The notes beneath the pieces were generated by a model. That model did not search any database and had not been told where the DNA came from. It saw only the letters and a list, made by a program, of their open reading frames with translations. From contig JBGVGI010000091.1 of assembly GCA_045121595.1 (NCBI GenBank), positions 62,001 to 126,000 on the forward strand: a stretch of DNA of 64,000 nucleotides, read 5' to 3'. This stretch comes from Fumia sp045121595. GTDB taxonomy: Bacteria; Bacillota; Clostridia; Oscillospirales; Ruminococcaceae. A program made the position numbers and the translations under genes. Positions 51,790 to 60,069 of this stretch are shown one piece after another (position 1 is the first letter of the stretch; each line of letters begins with the position of its first letter).

Positions 51790-51819
51790 TTTGACGTGGT
51801 GGAAAGGTGGTGAAGAAAA

Positions 51820-52314
51820 ATGGACAAACCGAAAGAAAGTCAAGTCAGAACAAGGGTCATGGATATACTTCGGAACCACGACCAGGAAGCGCGCGTCATA
51901 GAAGCACAGATCGCCGCCGAAAAGGAATCCCTGGAATACGATCTGGAAGAAATACTTATGTCGGGCGCCTATCCTTCCACAGCCATAAACCCGACGGGCG
52001 TCCGCGCTTCTTCACCAGACCCAGACGGGAACCTGGTCCGAATGGTCGACCGACGTGACCGCCGGCGCGCCAGAGCAGACGAAGCGATCGGCAACCTGGA
52101 ACGTCAGCTTCGCCAGATCGAAGAAGTCCGGAACCTGGTCCTGACCCTGGACACCCGTTCAAAATGCGTCCTTCTGGCCCTGTATTACCCGTACAGGTCA
52201 TACGAAGAAGCCGCCGAATTCCTTCAGGTCGACAGAACCACAGTCTACCGTCAAAGAGAAATCGCCCTGAACAAACTGTTCAACAGGGCCGAACGGTCGA
52301 AGTGGTTTTCATAG
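51820..52314 (+). CDS. ArpU/sigma-70-region-4-like late gene regulator
   Basis: 164 residues. A coiled N-terminal half (ARVIEAQIAAEKESLEYDLE) is followed by a helix-turn-helix SYEEAAEFLQVDRTTVYRQR with the preceding LDTRSKCVLLALYYPYRSY, as in ArpU/RinA-type and DUF1492 phage regulators. In staphylococcal phages, related proteins encoded just upstream of terS bind repeats near the late promoter. Here the next non-coding region contains a matching repeat array and promoter. Confidence 0.82.
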   Translation: MDKPKESQVRTRVMDILRNHDQEARVIEAQIAAEKESLEYDLEEILMSGAYPSTAINPTGVRASSPDPDGNLVRMVDRRDRRRARADEAIGNLERQLRQIEEVRNLVLTLDTRSKCVLLALYYPYRSYEEAAEFLQVDRTTVYRQREIALNKLFNRAERSKWFS

Positions 52315-52348
52315 CCTGAAACGTGCCTGGAAACCCCAGGCACAACGC

Positions 52349-52433
52349 GCGGACATGGCGGAACAGGCAGACGCGCGCGGTTCAGGGCCGCGTGGTATAC
52401 ACCATAGGGGTTCGAATCCCCTTGTCCGCACCA
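52349..52433 (+). tRNA. tRNA-Leu (anticodon CAG)
   Basis: Full cloverleaf read by eye: acceptor GCGGACA/TGTCCGC, D-arm GCG...GCG, anticodon stem CGCGG/CCGCG with loop TTCAGGG (anticodon CAG), long variable arm TGGTATACACCA, T-arm AGGGG-TTCGAAT-CCCCT, and encoded ACCA. A GTGCCTGG...CCAGGCAC hairpin (52323-52343) lies just 5' and could help processing. It decodes CUG, the dominant phage leucine codon. Confidence 0.95.
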
Positions 52434-52447
52434 AAAATAAAAAAATA

Positions 52448-52494
52448 TGCAACTATGTGCAACTGTTTGCAACTGTTTGCAACTCTGTGCAACT
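52448..52494 (+). repeat. Five TGCAACT direct repeats at exact 10-bp spacing
   Basis: TGCAACT starts at 52448, 52458, 52468, 52478 and 52488. Spacing of one helical turn places all copies on one DNA face. The last copy overlaps the -35 of a promoter. This looks like the binding site of an activator or repressor, with the ArpU-like protein as the obvious candidate. Confidence 0.85.
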
Positions 52495-52521
52495 GACAAG
52501 GCCGTTTTTATATGGTATTAT
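52493..52521 (+). promoter_or_regulatory. Candidate late promoter
   Basis: CTGACA, exactly 17 bases, TATTAT. Start of transcription expected near 52528. It is the best promoter match in the prophage and lies between the regulator gene and terS. Confidence 0.8.
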
Positions 52522-52527
52522 GGTATC

Positions 52528-52570
52528 GTGGACGACTGAAAGTCCACCCTCCTTTGAATAGGGTACATTG
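52528..52570 (+). other. Short leader with hairpin and anti-Shine-Dalgarno-like motif
   Basis: GTGGAC-GACTGAAA-GTCCAC hairpin at the predicted 5' end, followed by CCTCCTTT (52548-52555), which matches the 3' end of 16S rRNA that pairs with ribosome-binding sites. With the terminator next to it this would be a ~70-base RNA. It may be a small RNA or just an attenuated leader. Confidence 0.45.
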
Positions 52571-52604
52571 AAGACATTCCTTCGGGAGTGTCTTTTTTGT
52601 ACCC
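52561..52604 (+). terminator. Terminator between the late promoter and terS
   Basis: AAGACATTCC-TTCG-GGAGTGTCTT with a T-run, an excellent intrinsic terminator. An outer GGGTAC/GTACCC pair brackets it and could form a larger alternative hairpin. Late transcription must pass it, which suggests antitermination or partial read-through. Confidence 0.85.
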
Positions 52605-52638
52605 ATTCATTGATTATACAGAAAGGACGGTGTGAATC

Positions 52639-53166
52639 ATGCCGAAGCTGACAGCAAAACAAGAACGCTTCTGTGAAGAATATCTGATCGACCTGAACGC
52701 GACACAGGCCGCAATTCGCGCCGGATATTCTGTGGAATCCGCCGGATCAATCGGAAGTGAAAACTTGACGAAACCTGAAATTCGCGCGCGTATTGATACC
52801 GCTATGGCCGAACGATCGAAGCGAACCGGAATCAACGCCGACAGGGTTCTTCGGGAACTGGGAAGAATCGCCTTCCTGAATCCGACAAAGGTCATTGACT
52901 TCCAAACGGCCGAAGTCCTGTCAGACGCCAGTGAAGACGATCTGGCGGTCATTTCCGGAATGAAGGTCAAGTATGTCCCACACAAAGACTTTGACGAAAA
53001 CGGTGATCCTATTATAGAACAGGCTATCGAACGCGAAGTCAAACTGTGCGACAAACTGAAGGCCCTTGAAATGTGCGGCCGTCACCTGGGAATGTTCAAG
53101 GACAACCCTGAAGCGAATGTCCCTGTAACGGTGGTGATCAATTATGACTACGGCGGCGAAGATTGA
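52639..53166 (+). CDS. terS: Terminase small subunit
   Basis: 175 residues of the Terminase_2 family: N-terminal DNA-binding PKLTAKQERFCEEYLIDLNA and TQAAIRAGYS, then NLTKPEIRARIDTAMAERSK, helical oligomerisation region and KLKALEMCGRHLGMF. Recognises phage DNA for packaging. The gene overlaps terL by 23 bases. Confidence 0.93.
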   Translation: MPKLTAKQERFCEEYLIDLNATQAAIRAGYSVESAGSIGSENLTKPEIRARIDTAMAERSKRTGINADRVLRELGRIAFLNPTKVIDFQTAEVLSDASEDDLAVISGMKVKYVPHKDFDENGDPIIEQAIEREVKLCDKLKALEMCGRHLGMFKDNPEANVPVTVVINYDYGGED

Positions 53167-54415
53167 ATTCAAAGCGTCGGCCCAGTTTAACCCTGTATTC
53201 CGACCGGTGAACGAATGGCGCGGCCGTTATAGAATCCTGAAGGGATCGGCCGGTTCCGGAAAGTCTGTGAATATCGCCCAGGACTATATCGCGAAGTTAT
53301 CCGATCCGGCGTATACCGGCGCGAACCTTCTTGTCGTGCGCAAGATCGAAGAAACGAACCGCGACAGCACCTTCGCAGAATTACAGGCGGCGATCTTCAG
53401 AATGTTCGGCCCTTATGCTGAACGCTTCTGGAAGGTCAACCTGAACCCGTTGTCCCTGGAATGTAAGATCACCGGAAACCGAATCATATTTCGCGGCGTC
53501 AAGGATCAGCGTCAGCGCGAAAAGGTGAAGTCGATCACCTTCAAGAACGGAAAATTGACCTGGATATGGTGTGAGGAAGCGACGGAACTTCTGTCTGAAG
53601 ACGTCGACATTCTGGACGACCGTCTTCGTGGTAACCTGGACGGCCTGAACCCGAATCTGTATTACCAGATCACAATGACCTTCAACCCCGTCAGCGCGAC
53701 GCACTGGATCAAAGGCCGATATTTCGACAAGGCCGATCCTGACGTCCTGGCCCACCATTCCACATATAAGACGAACCGGTTCATTGATCCGGCGTATTTC
53801 CGCCGTATGGAACGCCGACGCCTGGAAGACCCTGAAGGGTATCGCGTATACGGCGAAGGTGAATGGGGCGAACTGGGCGGCCTGATCCTGACGAACTTCG
53901 AAGTCCATGACTTCCAGACGGCGAAGACCAACTTCGACGCCTTCTATTATGGCCAGGACTTCGGATATAACCACGCCGACGCCATTCTGGGCGTGGGATC
54001 ACGGGACGGTGAAATCTACATCTGTTCCGAAATCTATGTCTTTGAGAAGGACACGGAAGAAATTATCAACCTGGCCAAACAGAACAAGGTCGACCAACGC
54101 GTCGAAATGTTCTGTGATTCAGCAGAACCGGACAGAATCAAGACCTGGCAAAAGGCCGGCTTCAGAGCCGCCGCCGTGAAGAAGGAACCTGGAAGCGTCA
54201 AGGCACAAATTGACTGGCTGAAGGGCCGCAAAATCCACATTCACCCGTCTTGTGTAAATGTCCTGAAGGAAGTTCAACAGTGGAAATGGAAGAAGGACGC
54301 CGCGTCTGGCCTGTATATCGACGAACCCGTCGAATTCATGGACGACGCTATGGCCGCGCTTCGGTATTCCGTCGAACGCCTTCGTCGTGGTTCTGCTATC
54401 GAAGTTTTGAAATGA
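53144..54415 (+). CDS. terL: Terminase large subunit, PBSX type
   Basis: 423 residues. ATPase: Walker A KGSAGSGKSVNIAQDYIAK near residue 33 and Walker B TWIWCEEATELLSED near 140, followed by YYQITMTFNPVSATHWIK. Nuclease domain: YYGQDFGYNHADAILGVG near 265, FCDSAEPDRIKTW near 320 and EPVEFMDDAMAALRYSVERL near the C-terminus supply the acidic metal ligands. Packaging motor and headful nuclease. Confidence 0.95.
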   Translation: MTTAAKIEFKASAQFNPVFRPVNEWRGRYRILKGSAGSGKSVNIAQDYIAKLSDPAYTGANLLVVRKIEETNRDSTFAELQAAIFRMFGPYAERFWKVNLNPLSLECKITGNRIIFRGVKDQRQREKVKSITFKNGKLTWIWCEEATELLSEDVDILDDRLRGNLDGLNPNLYYQITMTFNPVSATHWIKGRYFDKADPDVLAHHSTYKTNRFIDPAYFRRMERRRLEDPEGYRVYGEGEWGELGGLILTNFEVHDFQTAKTNFDAFYYGQDFGYNHADAILGVGSRDGEIYICSEIYVFEKDTEEIINLAKQNKVDQRVEMFCDSAEPDRIKTWQKAGFRAAAVKKEPGSVKAQIDWLKGRKIHIHPSCVNVLKEVQQWKWKKDAASGLYIDEPVEFMDDAMAALRYSVERLRRGSAIEVLK

Positions 54416-54425
54416 GGTGTGAAAA

Positions 54426-55922
54426 ATGGCTGAACTATCGGTTATGGACCGGATCAACGCGGTCCTGTCCAACCCTGAAAACGCGACTATGTCACTGGCC
54501 CAGATCGTCAGTGAGGAAATCCGCGAATTCAAGCAGTCCGAACAGTATCAGAATATTGTTCAGGCTGAATCCTATTACAGAAACAGGTCCGACGTCCAGA
54601 AGAAGACGAATGACGTCGCCAACAGGTCGAACACCAGGATCGAACACCCGATCTTGAAGAAACTTGTCGACCAGAAAGCGAACTACCTTCTGTCGAAACC
54701 CTGGACCGTGGACACCGCAAACGGCGCCTATGGCGACGCCTTGAACAAGGTATTCGACGCCACATTCCGCCGGAAGATTAAGTCACTGGGAAAGGGCGCT
54801 GTGAAGTCTGGTATTGCCTGGCTTCAGCCTTACTTCGACGAAGGAAAACTGGCCTTCATGCGAATCCCTTCGAATGAACTGATCCCCTTGTGGAAGGACG
54901 CAGAGCGAACCAAACTGGACGCCTTCATTCGCTTCTACGATCAGATCATTTATATCGGGACCAGAAAACACGTTATCACACACGCGGAATTCTGGTGGCC
55001 TGGCGGCGTGAAGTGGTTCAAGACTGACGCCTTCGCCGGAACCGGCGCCGGTCAGTTCCACGTCGACAAGGAACACGGTGACGAATCCAACGACTACACC
55101 GAACCCCACTTCGTCGTCGGTGATAAGGCCTACAACTGGGAGGAAGCGCCGATCGCCTGGCTGAAGTATAACGAAGAAGAACTTCCCCTTTGTTACTTCA
55201 TAAAGGACCTGATCGACGACATCAACTGGCAGACGTCCGTGACGGCCGACGTCCTTCGTGACGTGGCGAAGTTTATCTATATTCTTCGCAACTACGGCGG
55301 ACAGGACCTGGCCGAATTCCTGAAGGACCTGAAGGAACACATGGCGATCAAGGTCACGACTGACGGTGGCGTCGACAAACTTCAGGCCGATCTGAATATC
55401 GACGCTGTCATGTCGTTCCTGGATAAACAGCGCCGCGACGTTTATGACTTCGCCGCCGCTGTCGACACGAAGGACCCTGAACTGGGTAACGCTTCCGGAA
55501 CCGCGATCAACTTCCGATATATGGACCTTGACGCGGACTGTGATTCCCTGGGAACCGAACTGAAAGACACCTTCCAACGTCTGAAACTGTTCATTGACGT
55601 CTATCTTCAGATCACCGGCCAGGGCGACTTCACGAACGAAGAATTCGACATTATCTTCAATATGGACCTTCCTGTCAACGAAACCGACGTGATCAACAAC
55701 GCCAGAAACAGCGACGGTCTTCTGTCGAAACGAACCATTCTTCAGAATCACCCCTGGGTCGCAGACGCAGACGAAGAACTGGACCGTATCAACGAAGAAA
55801 AGAAGGCCGCTATGGAAGAATTCGGCGAAGGTCTTTTCAATAATAGCCTGGGCGCGAACGCCGGCCAGGAAGGCGGCGACAATGGCGCCGGCCTGAATGG
55901 TGGTGGCGTAAATGAGGAATAA
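54426..55922 (+). CDS. Portal protein, SPP1 gp6-like
   Basis: 498 residues. N-terminal SYYRNRSDVQKK-type wing region, LVDQKANYLLSKPWTVDTAN, AWLQPYFDEGKLAFMRIPSN with ELIPLWKD, and the crown region after residue 380 (VYLQITGQGDFTNEEFDIIF, LPVNETDVINN). This order matches Gp6/SPP1-type portals. The acidic/Gly-rich tail ends overlapping the next start. Confidence 0.93.
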   Translation: MAELSVMDRINAVLSNPENATMSLAQIVSEEIREFKQSEQYQNIVQAESYYRNRSDVQKKTNDVANRSNTRIEHPILKKLVDQKANYLLSKPWTVDTANGAYGDALNKVFDATFRRKIKSLGKGAVKSGIAWLQPYFDEGKLAFMRIPSNELIPLWKDAERTKLDAFIRFYDQIIYIGTRKHVITHAEFWWPGGVKWFKTDAFAGTGAGQFHVDKEHGDESNDYTEPHFVVGDKAYNWEEAPIAWLKYNEEELPLCYFIKDLIDDINWQTSVTADVLRDVAKFIYILRNYGGQDLAEFLKDLKEHMAIKVTTDGGVDKLQADLNIDAVMSFLDKQRRDVYDFAAAVDTKDPELGNASGTAINFRYMDLDADCDSLGTELKDTFQRLKLFIDVYLQITGQGDFTNEEFDIIFNMDLPVNETDVINNARNSDGLLSKRTILQNHPWVADADEELDRINEEKKAAMEEFGEGLFNNSLGANAGQEGGDNGAGLNGGGVNEE

Positions 55923-57474
55923 AGAATACTGGGCCGCGCGCGCCTTACAGCGTGAGAATGAAGCCTATCTTCGCGGCGCCGGTCTTTCGGCGAAAATGTT
56001 CCAGGAATACGAAACGGCCGCGAAGGCGATCCGCCGTGAGATCGACGGATTCTATTCGAAATACGCCGGAAAGTATGGCCTTACATACGATCAGGCCGTC
56101 CGCCTTCTGAACCGGAAGGAATTCCAGGAATGGAAGGCAAGCCTGGACGCATACGTCGCCCAGATCGCCCAGACCACAGACGCCCACGCCAGGGCGCTTC
56201 TGACTGCACAGCTTGACGCCTTATCGGCGAACAGTTCTATTTCCCGTCTGGAAGCCTTACAGGGCCAGATCGACCTGATTCTGAACGACCTTTTCGACAA
56301 AGGCGTCGCCCAGATGAAGGAAGAATTCGGGGATATGTTCGTCGAAGGGTATTATAAAAAATGCTATGATATTCAATCCAGGGCCGGATTCTTCAACGAA
56401 ATCGCGAAGATTGACTTTTCGACTATCGAACAGGCCGTTTCTTATCCCTGGTCCGGCGCCATGTTTTCCGATCGCCTGTGGCAAAACAAACAGGCCCTTC
56501 TGTTCAATACCAGGGAAATAATCACCCAGGGACTGATCCAGGGAAAGAGCGTCGGAACCATGTCTTCCGCCCTATCCGCCAAAATGGGCCAGTCCTACAA
56601 GAACGCTGAACGTCTGATCCGAACGGAAACGACCCACATTCACAGCGAAGCAGACAGGGCCGCCTATAACGAAGCCGGCGTCGAAGAATATGAATACATG
56701 GCCACACTGGACGCGCGCACCTGTGAAATGTGCGGCGCCCTGGACGGGAAGGTCTTCAAGGTCAAGGACGCGAAACCTGGCGTCAATTATCCGCCTATGC
56801 ACCCGAACGATCGCTGTACCACGATCGAGCATGACCCCGAAGACGCCCTGGACTGGTTCAATTCCGGCGAACCCATGCCCGAATCCACCACCTATCAGGA
56901 ATGGTATGATCGACAGGTGGCCAGGAATGGTCAGGGGTCCGTTGAAATCGAGCGAAAAAAGCTGTATAATAGAAAGGCGGACAGTGAACAATTCGATTCT
57001 TACACCGACCGCCTGGGGAAAGACGCCCCTTCTGATCTTGACGCCTTCCAGGCTATGAAGTACGGTCAGCCGGACGCCTGGACGGAACTGAAAGGCCTTT
57101 ATTCCTACAAGGGCCGCGTTCCGGAAGCGACGAAGGCTGACTTTGAACTATACAAGAAGATCAAGGCGACTGGGATATATGGAACCGTCAGGGTTCCGCC
57201 GGCCGCGATAGACGTTTCGTCACTGTCTTTCGACGCCGTCCATGTTGCCGATCACGGCCACAGTGCGACGGAAGCTGAAGCGAAGTCGTTTATTGAAAAC
57301 GCGATCTTTTCCCTGAAAAGGAAGCACTGGACCGGCGCTGTCTTCACGAATTACTATTCGAAGGAAGGCGCGGCCTATGTCCTGAACGCTGACAACGAAA
57401 TCAGAACCGCCTTCAAACGTGACCAGTTCAAGGGCCGCGTGAAGGACGCTATGGAGGTTATCGAAAATGGATAA
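55912..57474 (+). CDS. MuF/SPP1 gp7-like minor head protein with C-terminal nuclease-like toxin domain
   Basis: 520 residues. Residues 1-330 are the head morphogenesis protein, ending in ERLIRTETTHIHSEADRAAY and a zinc motif CEMCGALDGK...HPNDRC. After a linker, residues about 390-520 form an extra domain with ADHGHSATEAEAKSFIENAI, HWTGAVFTNYYSKEGAAYVL and EIRTAFKRDQFKGR. It resembles the phage-encoded Barnase/EndoU/ColicinE5-D/RelE-like nuclease group fused to MuF proteins. Toxin activity is inferred; the catalytic set is uncertain. Confidence 0.85.
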   Translation: MRNKEYWAARALQRENEAYLRGAGLSAKMFQEYETAAKAIRREIDGFYSKYAGKYGLTYDQAVRLLNRKEFQEWKASLDAYVAQIAQTTDAHARALLTAQLDALSANSSISRLEALQGQIDLILNDLFDKGVAQMKEEFGDMFVEGYYKKCYDIQSRAGFFNEIAKIDFSTIEQAVSYPWSGAMFSDRLWQNKQALLFNTREIITQGLIQGKSVGTMSSALSAKMGQSYKNAERLIRTETTHIHSEADRAAYNEAGVEEYEYMATLDARTCEMCGALDGKVFKVKDAKPGVNYPPMHPNDRCTTIEHDPEDALDWFNSGEPMPESTTYQEWYDRQVARNGQGSVEIERKKLYNRKADSEQFDSYTDRLGKDAPSDLDAFQAMKYGQPDAWTELKGLYSYKGRVPEATKADFELYKKIKATGIYGTVRVPPAAIDVSSLSFDAVHVADHGHSATEAEAKSFIENAIFSLKRKHWTGAVFTNYYSKEGAAYVLNADNEIRTAFKRDQFKGRVKDAMEVIENG

Positions 57475-57649
57475 CGAAAAGAAGACCTGTCTGTGTCCTA
57501 TTCTGAAGAAGGAAATTGACGGAATGGAGTGTTTCGACGCCGCCCTGGTGTTCGAAGAAATGTCACCCCTGTCCGAACTTCCTGAAGGAATGGAATTCAC
57601 CGACAAAAACCAGGATATTTGTTTGAAGTGCAAGTATCACCCAGATTAA
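57467..57649 (+). CDS. Small cysteine-rich protein next to the MuF-toxin gene
   Basis: 60 residues with CLCP, ECFD and CLKCKYHPD (CxC...C...CxxC), likely metal-binding. Its start overlaps the MuF gene end by 8 bases, so the two are co-translated. Position suggests a partner or immunity protein for the C-terminal domain; no homology supports that. Confidence 0.6.
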   Translation: MDNEKKTCLCPILKKEIDGMECFDAALVFEEMSPLSELPEGMEFTDKNQDICLKCKYHPD

Positions 57650-57735
57650 GACGTCGACCGAAAGGCCGGCGTTTTATTATGCCCTTTTTCTGTTGATTAA
57701 GGCGTCACCCTTCCAGGTGGCGTCTTTTTCATATA
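57650..57735 (+). terminator. Two successive GU-containing hairpins with T-runs before the scaffold gene
   Basis: ACGTCGACC-GAAA-GGCCGGCGT followed by TTTATT, then GGCGTCACC-CTTCCA-GGTGGCGTC followed by TTTTT. The stems include G-U pairs. They split the packaging genes from the scaffold/capsid genes and may step expression of the two sets. No gene seen in 57650-57820. Confidence 0.6.
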
Positions 57736-57820
57736 ATTCCAAGCCGTAACCGTCCGGCGAACAGACGGAACCGCAAAGCGTGTGGAAGTCACGGTAAAAA
57801 CAGCGGTGAAAGGAGTTCCC

Positions 57821-58414
57821 ATGATTATTGAAGGTATCAAAACCCTTTTGGGCGACGAACTGTCCGCCCAGGTCGAAGCCGCCCTGAAAGGCAAAGGCAA
57901 AGACGGAAAGGACGTCGATCTGGTAATCGGAAACGACGGAAGTTTTGTTCCGGCCGACAAGTACAACGGCGCGAACAGCGGCAAAACGAGCGCGGAAAAC
58001 GCCCTGAAGGCCGCCGCCGAAGCGCTGAAGGCTATCGGTGGAACCGGCGATCCGGCCAAAATCGCCGACGACGTGAAGAACACCCAGACCACGATCGCAA
58101 ACCTTCAGGCCACACACGACGCCGAAATCAAGAAGATCAGTAAGAACGCCGCCCTTCGAATGGCCCTGAACGGAAAGGTTCACGACCCTTCGGACATTAT
58201 CGGCCTTCTGGACCTGGACAAGATCGACGTCGACGACACGGGTTCCCTGAAGACAGACCTTGAAGGCCTTCTGAAGCCTATCAAGGAAACAAAGGCCTAT
58301 CTGTTCAAGGAGGAATCCAAACCTGGCGCCCCTGACATCAAGGGCGCGAAGCCGGCCGAACCTGGCGCCCCTGGCGCACCGGCCGCAAAAGCGAACGGCC
58401 CTGTCGTTCTGTAA
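57821..58414 (+). CDS. Phage scaffolding protein
   Basis: 197 residues from ATG (MIIEGIKTLLGDELSAQVEA) with AAAGGAG upstream; a 13-codon upstream extension is rejected. Helical, with PADKYNGANSGKTSAENALK and LQATHDAEIKKISKNAALRM, typical of GP20-type scaffolds. The tail is Pro/Gly/Ala-rich. Located directly before the capsid gene. Confidence 0.85.
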   Translation: MIIEGIKTLLGDELSAQVEAALKGKGKDGKDVDLVIGNDGSFVPADKYNGANSGKTSAENALKAAAEALKAIGGTGDPAKIADDVKNTQTTIANLQATHDAEIKKISKNAALRMALNGKVHDPSDIIGLLDLDKIDVDDTGSLKTDLEGLLKPIKETKAYLFKEESKPGAPDIKGAKPAEPGAPGAPAAKANGPVVL

Positions 58415-58454
58415 TCAATCACAAAAATAAAAATTGAAAGGAATGTGATTTACT

Positions 58455-59297
58455 ATGGCAAGAACTAAAGCTATTTCCCTGATCCAGTCTGGAAGCACTA
58501 CCGTCGACCTGGCGGAACTTTCCGGTCTTGTGATCGGCAACATTCAGAAGGACACCCTGGCGTCCGGTCTGAAGTCCCAGTCTTATACTGGCAACCCTGC
58601 AAGCGGTTCCGTCGAGTATAAGCGATTCAAGAACAGCGTTTCCCAGGACTACGGCACTGCAAGAGCCGCCGGCAAGGGTAGCGCGATCACTGTCCCCCCT
58701 ACCACTGTTAACCTGAACACCCACAAGGAAATCGTGGAGGAAGCCGCAAAGTTCGACCTTGACACTTTCGGCGTGGGTAACATCATGGCCAGACGCGCCG
58801 ACAACCACGTCGACACTGTGGCCGCAGAATTCGACACTGCTTTCTTCCAGTGTGCGGTCGACGAAGGAACCGCCTTCAGCACTACCGAAACCGACGTGGA
58901 AACTATCGTCGAAGCCTTCATTCAGACCCTGGAAACCGTGAAGAACGACTATGTTCGCGGCGTTCCCCGTAACATTATGCGCCTGGTGTGCGATCCTTCC
59001 TTCTACGGCAAGATCAGAAACTACCTGGACAAGAATGTTCACAACGCCAACGTGGACAGCGCGGCCGAAGACTTCGCAACCTTCCACGGCGTCCGTTGCT
59101 ATTCTTCTGTCTTCGTTCCTTCCGGCACTAACGCGATCGTAATGATCGACGGCGCTATCGCACAGCCGGCCGTTATCTATCCTTACAAGGAGCCTGAAAA
59201 GATTCCTCTGTCCAACGACTACGGCGTGTCTATGTTCTACGACTACGGCACGAAGGCGCTGACCCCTGACCTGATCTTCCACTACGCGAAGGCGTAA
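58455..59297 (+). CDS. Major capsid protein
   Basis: 280 residues beginning ARTKAISLIQSGSTTVDLAE, with TKALTPDLIFHYAKA at the end. HK97-fold-like layout is inferred from length, position after scaffold and the central DNHVDTVAAEFDTAFFQCAV helix. Codon use differs slightly from neighbours (more ACT/GCA), as often seen for highly expressed capsid genes. Confidence 0.88.
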   Translation: MARTKAISLIQSGSTTVDLAELSGLVIGNIQKDTLASGLKSQSYTGNPASGSVEYKRFKNSVSQDYGTARAAGKGSAITVPPTTVNLNTHKEIVEEAAKFDLDTFGVGNIMARRADNHVDTVAAEFDTAFFQCAVDEGTAFSTTETDVETIVEAFIQTLETVKNDYVRGVPRNIMRLVCDPSFYGKIRNYLDKNVHNANVDSAAEDFATFHGVRCYSSVFVPSGTNAIVMIDGAIAQPAVIYPYKEPEKIPLSNDYGVSMFYDYGTKALTPDLIFHYAKA

Positions 59298-59336
59298 TCG
59301 GAACAGGAACAGTCTATTCACAAGGAGGGAAAAACA

Positions 59337-59588
59337 ATGAAGTTCAAAAATAAGCATACCGGCGTAATCCTGGAACCGAAGTCCGACATGGTCGTCGAAC
59401 AGCTTCAGAAGAATCCCGACTTCGAACCCTACGAAGGCCAGAACGCCGCCCAGAGCGACGAAAAGCCTTTGTCGAAGATGAATAAGGACGAACTTCTGAA
59501 AGTCGCCCAGGACGCCGGAATCGCGGTTCCTGACGGCGCCACAAAGGCCCAGATCGTCGAACTGATCGAAGCCGCAAAGGCTGAATAA
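59337..59588 (+). CDS. Small HeH/SAP-like head-region protein
   Basis: 83 residues; the C-terminal KMNKDELLKVAQDAGIAVPD followed by GATKAQIVELIEAAK is a helix-extension-helix (HeH/LEM-like) motif found in many phage head operons. Strong AGGAGGG ribosome-binding site. Possibly a capsid accessory that contacts DNA. Confidence 0.75.
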   Translation: MKFKNKHTGVILEPKSDMVVEQLQKNPDFEPYEGQNAAQSDEKPLSKMNKDELLKVAQDAGIAVPDGATKAQIVELIEAAKAE

Positions 59589-59615
59589 CCGGAACCGCCG
59601 AAAGGTGGTGTAATC

Positions 59616-60065
59616 ATGCTGAATCAAATTCTTTCTTCCCTGGAAGGCCTGACCGACGCTGAACGCGCGACGGTTCTTCGAACCCTTATGTCGAGCGACA
59701 GCCGTCTTTCGAAGGTCAAGGCCCTTCTGGGAATCCAGACGGAAGACCATGACGCGATCCTGGAATATGTGATCCAGACCGTCGAAAACATGGTCCTTCG
59801 TTACATCAACTGGGACACCCTTCCGGAAGACCTGGAAAACGTCCTGGTCGTCATGTGTGTCAGCTATTACAAGTCGGCCGGCCTGGGGAATTCTTCGGCC
59901 ACGACCGGCCCTGTGGCGTCTGTGAAGCGTGGTGACGTTCAAACCACCTTCGCCACGGGTTCCGGATCGTCTGGATCGGCGAACACCTTCAACCTGGGCG
60001 CCGATAACGGTGAATTCTTCGGGTGGAAGACTGTCCTGAACGAGTATCGAAAAGTAAGGTGGTGA
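59616..60065 (+). CDS. Head-tail connector protein (gp6-like)
   Basis: 149 residues. VKALLGIQTEDHDAILEYVI plus QTVENMVLRYINWDTLPEDL is the usual helical connector pattern, and the C-terminal part is Gly/Ser-rich. Position after capsid fits an adaptor ring. Confidence 0.82.
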   Translation: MLNQILSSLEGLTDAERATVLRTLMSSDSRLSKVKALLGIQTEDHDAILEYVIQTVENMVLRYINWDTLPEDLENVLVVMCVSYYKSAGLGNSSATTGPVASVKRGDVQTTFATGSGSSGSANTFNLGADNGEFFGWKTVLNEYRKVRW

Positions 60066-60069
60066 TTCT

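Noticed and set aside
52448..52494. Short CRISPR-like or microsatellite array
   Set aside because: A 10-bp period with no spacers, joined to a promoter, is better explained as a protein-binding array.
58419..59942. Long minus-strand open frame (507 codons) opposite the capsid genes
   Set aside because: Shadow of the capsid, HeH and connector genes; lacks recognisable motifs. Lack of stops follows from phage codon bias.
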